A DNA stretch of 25,934 nucleotides from a virus, in IMG/VR virus record IMGVR_UViG_3300006738_004506, positions 1-25,934 of that record; one strand, given 5' to 3'. The notes beneath the pieces were generated by a model. The model was not told where the DNA came from, ran no database searches, and saw nothing but the letters and a program-made list of their open reading frames with translations. This document shows, piece by piece, positions 14,329 through 22,680 of this stretch. Position 1 is the stretch's first letter. Each line of letters opens with the position of its first letter. The translations under genes were made by a program, and so were the position numbers.

Positions 14329-15629
14329 GCAACAAGGTTAAAAAAGTATTATTAGTCGGCCCAATCCTGTCGAATAGTGGGTATGGTGAGCATGCCAGGT
14401 GTGTTTTGCGTTCTCTTATCAGGAACATAGAGAAGTTTGATATTTATATAGCACCAACATCCTGGGGCGCAACGTCTACAGACACCAGGGACACACCCGA
14501 AAACAAATTCATCATTAATTGCATCAAGAGGACACAACAGTATAAGGAAGGTAAATATGACATTTCCCTCCAGGTTGCTCTTCCTAATGAGTGGAAGAAA
14601 ATAGCTCCAATAAATATAGGCATCACAGCGGCGGTTGAAACAGATAGGTGTAACCCAGAATGGATCCGCAATTGTAATGAGATGGATAAGGTTATTACGA
14701 TATCTGAGCATGCTAGTACATCCCTCACTAAGCACGCTTACCCACTACAGGATAAACAAGGGAACCATGTTGGAACCCTTAGTTGTGAGAATAATCCCAA
14801 GGTGATAGGGTACCCAGTCAAGGAATATATTCCTGATGATTTCTCTAAAAATTTAAATATCTCAGAGAAATGTTTCTTATCTGTTGCTCAGTTCGCTCCA
14901 CGAAAAAATGTTGAGGCTCTTATCCGATCTTTTGTGGAAGAATTTAAGGAAGAAGAAGTTGGACTAGTGTTAAAGGCAAATATGGTAACAGACTCAATTA
15001 TTGACCGTCGAAACACCAGCCAACTAATTGGGCAAATGCTTAAAGCGATAGACCCAAAGGATAAACGCAAATGTAAGATTCATCTATTACACGGACGCCT
15101 AACCGAGGCCGAGCTTCATTCATTGTATAGCGATCCTAGAATATTCGGATATGTAACGACTACTCATGGAGAGGGTTTTGGACTCCCGGTATTTGAAGCA
15201 GTATATTCAGGGCTTCCGGTAATAGCACCAACTTGGTCTGGGTATTTGGATTTTTTAAAGGCCCCGGTAGTAAACGAGACATCCGGAAAGGTAAGGTCAA
15301 AAAACCTATTCCTTAAAACTCGTTTTGAGCTAAAGCCGGTAGATCCCCGTGCAATTATGCAAGGAATTATCATAGAAGGGTCACAATGGGCATATATCGA
15401 TGAAAAGCATTTTAAGAAAAATATGAGATCGTTATTAGAATCTCCTACATCTTATAGAAATGATGCAAAGATATTACAAGAACACATAAGAAATAAGTTT
15501 TCGGAAGAAAAAATATACTCTAAATTCTTAAATGAGATATTGGATTCCCTTGGCAGCCATCCCGATTTAGCTCCGAAACCGGGGTTAGACGAGGATGACT
15601 TTGCTTTATTTAAGACACAAAATCTCTGA
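14325..15629 (+). CDS. GT4-family glycosyltransferase
   Basis: 434 residues from the ATG at 14325, which forms ATGA with the previous stop; an in-frame TTG at 14307 is less likely. The N-terminus VLLVGPILSNSGYGEHAR holds the glycine loop. Later come ITISEHA, LSVAQFAPRKNVEALIRSF and the EX7E motif in HGEGFGLPVFEAVYSGLPVI. The fold is GT-B retaining. It differs from the neighbour in sequence, so it is probably a second specificity rather than a recent duplicate. The 1-bp stop/start overlap with the next gene (TGATG) points to one translational unit. Confidence 0.88.
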   Translation: MSNKVKKVLLVGPILSNSGYGEHARCVLRSLIRNIEKFDIYIAPTSWGATSTDTRDTPENKFIINCIKRTQQYKEGKYDISLQVALPNEWKKIAPINIGITAAVETDRCNPEWIRNCNEMDKVITISEHASTSLTKHAYPLQDKQGNHVGTLSCENNPKVIGYPVKEYIPDDFSKNLNISEKCFLSVAQFAPRKNVEALIRSFVEEFKEEEVGLVLKANMVTDSIIDRRNTSQLIGQMLKAIDPKDKRKCKIHLLHGRLTEAELHSLYSDPRIFGYVTTTHGEGFGLPVFEAVYSGLPVIAPTWSGYLDFLKAPVVNETSGKVRSKNLFLKTRFELKPVDPRAIMQGIIIEGSQWAYIDEKHFKKNMRSLLESPTSYRNDAKILQEHIRNKFSEEKIYSKFLNEILDSLGSHPDLAPKPGLDEDDFALFKTQNL

Positions 15630-16483
15630 TGAAGAAAAAATTAATCCTTCAACCCGGCAAAATGGGGGATATAGTTATCACCACTCCGATCGCACAATAT
15701 TATGCGGATCAAGGATACGAGGTAGTGTGGCCCGTATTTGATAACTATATAGATTATTTTAAACAGTTCCCAGACATCAAGACATTCTCCTTGGGGGTGT
15801 CGATGAATCCTTATGTTTATTACACAAATACACGCATCGATGCAAATAACCCAGATGTGTTTATAATGGCGGGGGTTGAATTCTTTCGAAAGTTGGCGGC
15901 GTGGTTGACCAAGCAACCCGACCAAGAAGAATACGAGGTTTTAGATTTTTGTTTTACATTTCCAGGACATCGTAATGACATAAATAATCAAATGACCCAG
16001 ATTTTCTCAAAAAGAAATAGAAACTGGATTGACTTAAAATATTTTCTCGCCAATGTTCCTCTGCAAGAGAGGTGGAATTATAGCTGGACCCGCGACTTAG
16101 AAAAAGAACAGAAGCTCTATAATTTTATCACTTCTTACGCTAAAGAAAAGTATGGATCCGAAAAATATTCCATAGTACACCAGTATAAGAATGGAAAAAA
16201 ACTCCCAGAAGTGGAAGTATCCAATCCAATCAATTTCTCTTATATTAAAGGTTACGAAATATATGACTGGACGATGGTGTTAGAAAATGCCCAAGCTATT
16301 ATGTGTGTAGATTCGTGCTTGGCTAATTATGTGGAAGTTATACCATCTCTGAAAAAGGTAACTAAACATTACCTTGGAAGCGAAGAGCCTCACTTCCACC
16401 CCTACATGAGAAACATCTTAATTAACAACTGGATAAACCACTCGGAGTCTGATGTGGCGTATAACGAATTTTCTCTGGACTAA
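15629..16483 (+). CDS. GT9-like (heptosyltransferase-type) protein
   Basis: 284 residues. LILQPGKMGDIVITTPIAQYY is the typical N-terminal strand-loop-helix of ADP-heptose:LPS heptosyltransferase-like GT9 proteins (GxxGD). The C-terminal part has YDWTMVLENAQAIMCVDSC, matching the donor-domain pattern in which a conserved Asp contacts the sugar. It is shorter than classical WaaC/WaaF (about 320-350). Next to an HldE-type pair it could transfer an activated heptose, but GT9-like proteins in phages may have other substrates. Confidence 0.72.
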   Translation: MKKKLILQPGKMGDIVITTPIAQYYADQGYEVVWPVFDNYIDYFKQFPDIKTFSLGVSMNPYVYYTNTRIDANNPDVFIMAGVEFFRKLAAWLTKQPDQEEYEVLDFCFTFPGHRNDINNQMTQIFSKRNRNWIDLKYFLANVPLQERWNYSWTRDLEKEQKLYNFITSYAKEKYGSEKYSIVHQYKNGKKLPEVEVSNPINFSYIKGYEIYDWTMVLENAQAIMCVDSCLANYVEVIPSLKKVTKHYLGSEEPHFHPYMRNILINNWINHSESDVAYNEFSLD

Positions 16484-16486
16484 GAA

Positions 16487-16885
16487 GTGTTAACAGGATT
16501 CACTAACGGATGTTTTGACATTATACATGTTGGCCACCTAAGATTAATAAGTTCTCTTACTGAGAGAGTAGATCATCTAGTGGTTGGTATCGATAGTGAT
16601 CGAATGGTGAGATCTTCCAAGGGTAATGACCGACCCTATAATAACCAAGAGGATAGAAAATTTTTCCTTGAGAATATTAAAGGCGTGGCGGAAGTTTTTA
16701 TCTTTGATTCTCACGACGAATTAAGATCCCGGTTAGAGAACTTAAACCCGGATCATATGGTGGTAGGGTCAGATTACAGACACAAAGAGGTGATCGGATC
16801 AGAACACGCAAAAACTTTATCTTTTTTTGAGGTTATAGATGGATATTCAAGCACTGAAATCTTACAATATACTTCTTCTGGGTGA
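16487..16885 (+). CDS. HldE/RfaE domain-II-like sugar-1-phosphate nucleotidyltransferase
   Basis: 132 residues from GTG. FTNGCFDIIHVGHLRLI is the cytidylyltransferase HxGH signature in the form used by the C-terminal domain of HldE. The same family trait ends the protein at DGYSSTEILQ. HldE domain II adds AMP to heptose-1-phosphate to give ADP-heptose. The kinase half is encoded by the next, overlapping gene, so HldE function is split and in reversed order. TagD and FAD-synthase-like enzymes share the fold, but the TNGCFD start and the neighbour favour HldE. Confidence 0.8.
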   Translation: MLTGFTNGCFDIIHVGHLRLISSLTERVDHLVVGIDSDRMVRSSKGNDRPYNNQEDRKFFLENIKGVAEVFIFDSHDELRSRLENLNPDHMVVGSDYRHKEVIGSEHAKTLSFFEVIDGYSSTEILQYTSSG

Positions 16886-17633
16886 TAGTTGCACAGACAT
16901 GTATCATTATGGGGTGTGTGAGCGTCTGAGTCAAGAAGCGCCAGTTCCCGTCTTTAAGTTGATTTCGACGGAACACAAACCCGGCATGGCATCAAATGTA
17001 GAAAAAAATATTCTGGCATTCAACAATAAGGTAACTCTAGTATCTAATGACCCTTCTTTAATAACAAAAGAGAGGTTCATCGATAATAAATTCAACCAGC
17101 AACTTTTGAGAATAGATAAAGGCGAGGGAGCTTCACTCCAGCCATTATCCAAAATCCCTAACAACATAGAAGACTATGACTGTGTAATTATCTCTGATTA
17201 TAATAAGGGGTTTCTTAGGCACGAAGAGTGCTTAAAGATATCTTCTCTGTGTGCGCGACATAAAATCCCTTTCTTTGTTGATAGTAAAAAGCAAGATTTA
17301 TCATGTTTTGAGGGTGCTATTTTGAAGATAAATAAAAAAGAAGCTGAACAGGTGGTAAAATATCCTATAAACTATGATATAATTATTACATTGGGTGGCT
17401 CTGGTGCCCAATGGTTGGACAACTGTATACCTTCGATCGCGACTGAAGTGTTTGATGTTTGCGGCGCAGGAGATACTTTTTTTGCATCTTTGGTAGAGGA
17501 ATTTTTGAATACAAAAGATATGATAAAATCTATACAATATGCCAACCGGTGCGCGTCCATAACTGTATCAAAAATTGGAGCCCACGCTCTGACTGCCGAA
17601 GAGGTCTGTGAAGTAAATGAAATTAAAGTCTAA
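16839..17633 (+). CDS. PfkB-family kinase, HldE domain-I-like
   Basis: 264 residues. ILLLGDSCTDMYHYGVCERLSQEAPVPVFK matches the N-terminus of HldE kinase domains; HKPGMASNV (PGGAANV in HldE) and DVCGAGDTFFASL (catalytic Asp, anion hole) are the PfkB motifs. SDYNKGFL corresponds to the SDYGKG strand. HldE domain I phosphorylates heptose-7-phosphate at C1. It overlaps the nucleotidyltransferase by 47 bp with TGAGG before the ATG. It is shorter than E. coli HldE domain I (about 320), so some loops are trimmed. GmhA, GmhB and HldD homologues are not seen here and would have to come from the host. Confidence 0.8.
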   Translation: MDIQALKSYNILLLGDSCTDMYHYGVCERLSQEAPVPVFKLISTEHKPGMASNVEKNILAFNNKVTLVSNDPSLITKERFIDNKFNQQLLRIDKGEGASLQPLSKIPNNIEDYDCVIISDYNKGFLRHEECLKISSLCARHKIPFFVDSKKQDLSCFEGAILKINKKEAEQVVKYPINYDIIITLGGSGAQWLDNCIPSIATEVFDVCGAGDTFFASLVEEFLNTKDMIKSIQYANRCASITVSKIGAHALTAEEVCEVNEIKV

Positions 17634-18387
17634 AATCGCATCTGCAAGTTCAATCGAGGAAAAGATCCTCTGCCTACAGGACTCCTATAAGGGGAGAGAT
17701 TGTTATATCTTGACTTGCGGTCAATCATTGAACGAGTATTCTAAAAAGGAACTTGATGATCTTTTGGCAGACGAATTAGTCCTCAGTGTGAAACAGGCAT
17801 ACAACCGGCACCCCGAGATTAGTGATTTTCACTTTTTTAATTGTTGTAATCTTCCTGTAGGAGAGGATAAATTCATACATTACGACTATAAAGATTCCGA
17901 TACTATTTCTATAACTTCTAGTAATTATTCTCCCGCTCTTCGGTGGTCTCCGTATCAAGAACATGATATTTTCCTAAAAGTCCCGATCCGAACGGAGAAA
18001 AACAATGAGTTTATTTGCCGCACTAAGAACTTTGATAAGTTTCTCCTAAGCAACGGACACCAAAGACCATCAGGGCCAGGGATCATGCTAGAGACAGTCA
18101 TATATACAGCAGTTCATCTTGGGGTAAAGAACATATATGCCCTTGGTTGGGACTTGAGCGCCAAGAACATCACCAAGGTTGACGAATATAACCACTTTTT
18201 TGGTTCAACATTGGATTTGTTGAACCGGGGAGACATGTTAGATTGGGAGATAGGGGAAACAAGATCCGCATCAAAAGAGTTGTATTATTGGCTACAGTCC
18301 AAGGGAATATCTTTACATCTTGTTTCATCTCAAAGTTCTCTATATGAAAACATACCCCGTGTTAGATTAGAGGATATCCAACAATGA
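17617..18387 (+). CDS. GT42/DUF115-like putative sugar transferase
   Basis: 256 residues. DCYILTCGQSLNEYSKKELDDLL resembles the N-terminal nucleotide-binding loop (GxGPSL) of GT42 sialyltransferases and MptE-like DUF115 proteins. PSGPGIMLETVIYTAVHLG followed by VKNIYALGWDLS resembles the SG-x(n)-A-x-GYKEIYLSGIDF region of Cst-type sialyltransferases. The order and spacing fit that fold, but identity is low. With NeuB- and NeuA-like genes downstream, transfer of a CMP-activated nonulosonic acid is plausible (inference). It overlaps the kinase by 17 bp and the cupin by 4 bp. Confidence 0.55.
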   Translation: MKLKSKIASASSIEEKILCLQDSYKGRDCYILTCGQSLNEYSKKELDDLLADELVLSVKQAYNRHPEISDFHFFNCCNLPVGEDKFIHYDYKDSDTISITSSNYSPALRWSPYQEHDIFLKVPIRTEKNNEFICRTKNFDKFLLSNGHQRPSGPGIMLETVIYTAVHLGVKNIYALGWDLSAKNITKVDEYNHFFGSTLDLLNRGDMLDWEIGETRSASKELYYWLQSKGISLHLVSSQSSLYENIPRVRLEDIQQ

Positions 18388-18749
18388 AGAAGCCTGATAC
18401 CTCATTAGTTAATTTTGTCCCAAAGGGGTGGGGATTCGAAAAATGGATCGCCAACTCAGAAGAATATTGTGGAAAGCTTCTATATTTCGTAAAAGGAAAA
18501 CAATGCTCTTGGCACTATCACAAGCTTAAAGATGAGGTCTTTTATGTACAATCTGGACGAGTTCTAGTAAAATATGGTGAGTCCGATGATATTAAAGAGT
18601 CCAACGAGCTTATTTTATCAAAGGGTGAGAGGTTCCACGTAACACGAGGACTTCGCCATCGTATTATTGCTCTTGAGGATACTGAGTTATATGAATTTTC
18701 AACACAGCATTTTGATAGTGATAGCTATCGCCTAGCGAAAGGAGATTGA
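18384..18749 (+). CDS. Sugar-phosphate-type cupin
   Basis: 121 residues forming a single cupin barrel. CSWHYHKLKDEVFYVQSGRVLVKYG is cupin motif 1 with two His and a Glu as metal ligands; LRHRIIALEDTELYEF is motif 2. The opening PKGWGFEKWIANS resembles the C-terminal cupin of mannose-6-phosphate isomerase/GDP-mannose pyrophosphorylase-type proteins and cupins of surface-sugar clusters. Role could be sugar isomerisation or metal-dependent binding. AGAGGA lies 9 bases before the ATG, which overlaps the previous stop. Confidence 0.75.
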   Translation: MKKPDTSLVNFVPKGWGFEKWIANSEEYCGKLLYFVKGKQCSWHYHKLKDEVFYVQSGRVLVKYGESDDIKESNELILSKGERFHVTRGLRHRIIALEDTELYEFSTQHFDSDSYRLAKGD

Positions 18750-18837
18750 TTATTAACTATACAATTCTCTGTGGCATAGTGTATACTGTTCCTGAGAGAA
18801 AATTATTTACCTCAATGTAACAATGTAAGGATGTACA
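18750..18837 (+). promoter_or_regulatory. Only sizeable gap in the glycan cluster; possible internal promoter
   Basis: These 88 bp are the longest break in the 16-kb run from PhoH to the end. TATACT at 18782-18787 could be a -10, but no matching -35 is seen at 16-18 bp. A run of ATGTA-like words precedes the start, and AAGGA at 18827-18831 is a good Shine-Dalgarno for the first NeuB gene. A promoter separating the two halves of the cluster is possible but weakly supported. Confidence 0.3.
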
Positions 18838-19677
18838 ATGTCAGATACTAATGCTTTTATTATTGCAGAAGTGGGGATCAACCACAACGGAGATATAAAA
18901 ATAGCAAAAAAGCTTATTGATATCGCCCATAGTTCCGGCTGTGACGCAGTAAAGTTTCAAAAAAGAACTATCAATACCGTTTATTCCGAGGATGTCCTTG
19001 ACTGTCCCCGAGAGAGCCCCTGGGGAACCACCCAGAGACAACAAAAAGAGGGATTAGAATTCGGGAAGGAAGAATATGACATAATTGATGAGCACTGTAG
19101 AGAATTGGGGATCAAGTGGACATCCTCTGCTTGGGATATTGAAAGCCTATATTTTATTAATAATTACAATGTCCCGTTTCATAAAGTCGCTTCTGCTATG
19201 TTAACTCATGCAGAGTTTCTTAATGAAGTAGCTAAGTGCAGGAAACATACTTATATTTCCACAGGACTATCAACAATGGAACATGTCGATGCTGCGGTAG
19301 AAATATTTAAAAATAATGACTGCCCCTTTACTCTTCTGCATTGTGTGTCAACTTACCCGACAAAAGAAGAAGATAGTAATCTTTTGACTATAAAATCTTT
19401 AGAGGAAAAGTATGGCTGTGGTGTCGGATATAGTGGACATGAATCTGGCGGACTACCTACCCTTGTGGCCGCGGCATTAGGAGCACCAGTTATTGAGAGG
19501 CACATAACCTTAGATAAGGAAATGTATGGATCGGATCAGTCAGCTTCTTTGAATCCAAAAGAATTAAAAGAGTTGGTTTCCACTATTAGACAAGTTCAGA
19601 AAATTCTCGGGAACGGAAAAAAATCTTTACTCGACGATGAGATTCCAATTGCCAATAAATTAAGGTACTGGGAATAG
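18838..19677 (+). CDS. neuB: NeuB-family nonulosonate synthase, SAF-less (copy 1)
   Basis: 279 residues. IIAEVGINHNGDIKIAKKLID, VKFQKR, KVASAML, STGLSTMEHVD, LLHCVSTYPT, VGYSGHE and ERHITLDKEMYGSD are the ordered active-site motifs of sialic-acid synthases, which condense phosphoenolpyruvate with a six-carbon amino sugar in a metal-dependent TIM barrel. Bacterial NeuB proteins are about 340-350 aa because of a C-terminal SAF (antifreeze-like) domain; that domain is absent here and in the second copy. It might make N-acetylneuraminic, legionaminic, pseudaminic or a related acid; the motifs do not decide which. Two SDR genes and a CMP-sugar synthetase gene lie between the copies. Confidence 0.88.
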   Translation: MSDTNAFIIAEVGINHNGDIKIAKKLIDIAHSSGCDAVKFQKRTINTVYSEDVLDCPRESPWGTTQRQQKEGLEFGKEEYDIIDEHCRELGIKWTSSAWDIESLYFINNYNVPFHKVASAMLTHAEFLNEVAKCRKHTYISTGLSTMEHVDAAVEIFKNNDCPFTLLHCVSTYPTKEEDSNLLTIKSLEEKYGCGVGYSGHESGGLPTLVAAALGAPVIERHITLDKEMYGSDQSASLNPKELKELVSTIRQVQKILGNGKKSLLDDEIPIANKLRYWE

Positions 19678-19685
19678 AAGAAAAG

Positions 19686-20375
19686 GTGAAAGTATTAATA
19701 ACAGGTGCTACTGGGGGACTAGGGAGAGAGCTAGCATCTCAGTATGCTATGGCAGGACATGATTTATGTTTGGTAGCAAGGGACAAGTATAAACTAAACG
19801 ATATTAATTCTAAACTATCAAGCCAATGTAAAATATCGATTATGACGATCGCTGCCAACCTACAAGACCCAGAGGAATTAAATAAAGTAGTGTCTCAGGC
19901 TTCTTCCTGGGACGATGGTATAGATATCCTGATTAACTGCGCAGCTTTATTTAATGTAGAATCGATTACAGAAGTAGGTATAGATGATTTTGACTCTTGT
20001 TTTAACTTAAATGTTCGAGCACCATATTTTTTGTCAATATCTCTACAAAAAAAAGGTAATCTAAAGCAAATAATAAATATAGGATCATCTTCTGCTTACG
20101 CAGGGTTCAAAGATACCACCCTCTATTGTGCATCTAAGCATGCCCTCCTTGGACTTTCCAGATCATTATTTGAGGAATATAGAGACACTGGTACAAGAGT
20201 TTTCTTCATTGCTCCAGGGTCGATTCAGACACCCATGGGGGAAAAAGTACCCAATCAGGACTATTCTACATTTATCGATCCAAAAGAATTGGCCGAATAC
20301 ATTTATTCTACTACGAATAGAGACAGTAATATGATTATTCAAGAAGTGCGAGTCAATCGATACAATGTCCAATGA
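19686..20375 (+). CDS. Short-chain dehydrogenase/reductase (first of pair)
   Basis: 229 residues, start GTG at 19686. VLITGATGGLGRELA is the NAD(P)-binding TGxxxGxG motif, ILINCAALF corresponds to the NNAG motif, INIGSSSAY supplies the catalytic Ser, and YCASK gives Tyr147 and Lys151. The family oxidises or reduces alcohols and sugars. Its place between NeuB-type genes suggests modification of the sugar before or after condensation, or of the CMP-sugar. It overlaps the second SDR by 11 bp; the two are only distantly alike. Confidence 0.88.
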   Translation: MKVLITGATGGLGRELASQYAMAGHDLCLVARDKYKLNDINSKLSSQCKISIMTIAANLQDPEELNKVVSQASSWDDGIDILINCAALFNVESITEVGIDDFDSCFNLNVRAPYFLSISLQKKGNLKQIINIGSSSAYAGFKDTTLYCASKHALLGLSRSLFEEYRDTGTRVFFIAPGSIQTPMGEKVPNQDYSTFIDPKELAEYIYSTTNRDSNMIIQEVRVNRYNVQ

Positions 20376-21141
20376 TTATATGCAACTAAGACTGTTAGAC
20401 GGAAAAAGAGTTCTAGTTACTGGCGCAGCAGGCGGATTAGGTTCGGTGATCTGTGAGTATTTAGCTAAATTTGGAGCTATTGTATTTCTGACTGATAGCG
20501 ATAGAAGCAAGTTGCAGAAAACATACGAGTCTTTAAAAAAGAAAGAACACGATTGTTATATGAAATGCGCCGACCTGACAAATGATGAGCAGATTGGTGA
20601 ATTAATAGAATCGCTATATATACACACTTCCCAACTTGACGGAATTGTAAATTGTGCTGGGGTGACATTCCCCCAGAATACAGAGGTATATTCAGATAAC
20701 ATGTGGGAGAAGACGTTAAAAATAAATTTAACTGCTCCCTATAAGATATGCAAAAATATTGTGCCCCTAATGAAAGACCATGGTGGGTCAATTATTAATA
20801 TTACAAGTTTAAATTCTGAACTAGCTTTCCCCAACAACCCTGCTTATGTTGCCAGCAAGGGAGGTTTGAAACAATTAACTAAATCTTTAGCCATTGATTT
20901 GGGGAAGTATAATATCCGGGCAAACAACATAGGGCCAGGTTACATGAAGACAGAGATGACAAAAAGAAGCTGGTCTAACGAGAAAATATATAATGAAAGA
21001 AAAAATAAGACGGCCTTGGGTCGGTGGGGAAAGCCCGAAGATATTGCTGGCACGGTAGTATTCCTTTGTTCTAACCTATCTGAATATATCACTGGACAAG
21101 ATATTTATGTTGACGGCGGATGGCTGTCGAAAGGACTATAG
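20365..21141 (+). CDS. Short-chain dehydrogenase/reductase, FabG-like (second of pair)
   Basis: 258 residues. VLVTGAAGGLGSVICEYLAK binds NAD(P); NCAG, INITSLNS (Ser148) and YVASKGGLKQLTK (Tyr161, Lys165) complete the active site. The C-terminal GRWGKPEDIAGTVVFLCS followed by ITGQDIYVDGGW is the classical FabG/SDR ending, so the gene is complete. Similar SDRs accompany NeuB and NeuA in legionaminic-acid-like and LPS clusters, such as PtmA (recalled, not checked). Substrate unknown. Confidence 0.9.
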   Translation: MSNDYMQLRLLDGKRVLVTGAAGGLGSVICEYLAKFGAIVFLTDSDRSKLQKTYESLKKKEHDCYMKCADLTNDEQIGELIESLYIHTSQLDGIVNCAGVTFPQNTEVYSDNMWEKTLKINLTAPYKICKNIVPLMKDHGGSIINITSLNSELAFPNNPAYVASKGGLKQLTKSLAIDLGKYNIRANNIGPGYMKTEMTKRSWSNEKIYNERKNKTALGRWGKPEDIAGTVVFLCSNLSEYITGQDIYVDGGWLSKGL

Positions 21142-21142
21142 A

Positions 21143-21850
21143 ATGAAGAAAGACTTAAATGATATCTGCTTAATTATACAAGCCAGGCTTTCATCTGAGC
21201 GACTTCCAAAAAAAATGCTCTTGCCATTTTCTGATACAAACATTATGGACATCGCCCTAGAAAAAATAACCCATATCAAAGCTATAGACTGGAAAAAGTC
21301 TTTTTATTTGTCGGCGTATGAGCCAGAATTGAAAAATGTTGCAGAAAAGTACGGACTACAGGTTTTTCACAGAAGCAGAGAATCTGCGTTCTCAGAGGGA
21401 AATCCTATGGGAGAAATGTATGAATGGCATGATAAACTAGGTTTTAAATATTGTATTCTTATTAATGCCTGCGCCCCATTTCTAAAGCCAGAGACAATTG
21501 ATTCATTTATAAATTCATTTGCCAATAGCGAATCAGAGGGAATGTTTGGCGTAATGAAGAAGAAGAATTATTTTTGGAACAAGGGCGGAGAATTAGTAAC
21601 TCCATGGCCTGCCGGGCAAGACTGTCTAAACACGAAAGAAGTAGAAGAGACCTTAGAAGCTGCCCATTGTTTATATGCCGGGAGACTAGATACTATTAAA
21701 GATGGGGTATGGATGGGAGACTTTAATAGTCCAGGTGACATTGAACTTTTCCCAATGGAAGAATTTGAGTGCCTTGATATAGATTATCCTTGGGAATTTA
21801 AAATGTGTGAATCCATATATCTTTCAAATCAGAGGGAGAAACCAAAGTGA
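21143..21850 (+). CDS. CMP-sugar-synthetase-like cytidylyltransferase
   Basis: 235 residues from the ATG at 21143, with AAAGGA 9 bases upstream; the frame is open earlier but overlaps the SDR gene. CLIIQARLSSERLPKKMLLPF is a variant of the nucleotide-binding ARxxSxRLPxK signature of CMP-NeuAc/CMP-KDO synthetases and SpsF-like proteins. LINACAPFLKPETIDSFI matches the N-x-x-PF-P segment after the nucleotide site. Activation of the acid made by NeuB as a CMP derivative is the likely role, given the position directly between two NeuB genes. Overlap with the second NeuB is 4 bp (GTGA). Confidence 0.75.
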   Translation: MKKDLNDICLIIQARLSSERLPKKMLLPFSDTNIMDIALEKITHIKAIDWKKSFYLSAYEPELKNVAEKYGLQVFHRSRESAFSEGNPMGEMYEWHDKLGFKYCILINACAPFLKPETIDSFINSFANSESEGMFGVMKKKNYFWNKGGELVTPWPAGQDCLNTKEVEETLEAAHCLYAGRLDTIKDGVWMGDFNSPGDIELFPMEEFECLDIDYPWEFKMCESIYLSNQREKPK

Positions 21851-22680
21851 AAAAAACGTATATTATAGCAGAAATTGGGATTAATCATAACGGTGATTTA
21901 GACATAGCAAAAAAATTAATAGATATTGCTTCCGTATCCGGCTGCGATGCAGTTAAGTTCCAGAAGAGAAACCCAGATGCCTGCGTCCCAGAGCACCAAA
22001 AAGGAGTAATGAAGTCTACTCCATGGGGCGAGATGACATATTTGGAATATAAATATAAAGTAGAATTTGAAAAAGAAGAGTATGACGAAATTGATCGGTA
22101 TTGCAAGGAAAGAAATATTGAATGGTCAGCTTCTCCGTGGGATTTAGATAGTTTAAACTTTCTTATGCAATATGATATACCGTTTATAAAGATCCCCTCG
22201 GCAATGATTACTAACGAATCCCTAATGAAGGCTTCTGCAAAAACAGGGAAGAAGATAATTATTTCAACAGGGATGAGTACGGAAGAGGAGATCGACCAGG
22301 CCGTAGCCTGGACAAAGAACAACGATTTGGGTATTTTGCATTGCAATTCAACATATCCAGCCCCGTTAGAAGATCTTAATTTATCCTATATCAAGGAGCT
22401 TAAGAGAAAATATCCAGATCATGAAGTGGGATATAGCGGACATGAATTTCGATTAGGAACGACTGTTGCTTCAGTATACCTAGGGGCATCTATCGTGGAG
22501 AGGCATATTACCCTTGACCGCCAAATGTGGGGATCTGATCACCTAGGATCGGTAGAGCCCCAAGGATTAATAAAGCTTGTTAACGGAATCCGAGAGCTTG
22601 AGTTGTCTTATGGTGATGGCATTAAAGAGATAACCCCAGGTGAGAAGGTAATTCGAAAAAAATTAAGAAATAACCAATGA
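21847..22680 (+). CDS. neuB: NeuB-family nonulosonate synthase, SAF-less (copy 2)
   Basis: 277 residues, start GTG. The same motifs as copy 1 appear in the same order: IIAEIGINHNGDLDIAKKLID, VKFQKR, IPSAMI, ISTGMSTEEEID, LHCNSTYPAP, VGYSGHEF and ERHITLDRQMWGSDH. It too ends without a SAF domain. N-termini of the two copies are close (AE-GINHNGD-IAKKLIDIA-SGCDAVKFQKR) but the middle and end differ, so they look like an old duplication with separate substrates rather than a fresh repeat. Coupled to both neighbours by 4-bp overlaps. Confidence 0.88.
   Translation: MKKTYIIAEIGINHNGDLDIAKKLIDIASVSGCDAVKFQKRNPDACVPEHQKGVMKSTPWGEMTYLEYKYKVEFEKEEYDEIDRYCKERNIEWSASPWDLDSLNFLMQYDIPFIKIPSAMITNESLMKASAKTGKKIIISTGMSTEEEIDQAVAWTKNNDLGILHCNSTYPAPLEDLNLSYIKELKRKYPDHEVGYSGHEFRLGTTVASVYLGASIVERHITLDRQMWGSDHLGSVEPQGLIKLVNGIRELELSYGDGIKEITPGEKVIRKKLRNNQ

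Noticed and set aside
14352-14735. Minus-strand open frame of 127 codons in the second GT4 gene
   Set aside because: Shadow of a well-supported glycosyltransferase; no start signal and no recognisable protein features.
18782-18787. TATACT as a firm promoter before the first NeuB gene
   Set aside because: No acceptable -35 at 16-18 bp; kept only as a weak possibility in the intergenic entry.
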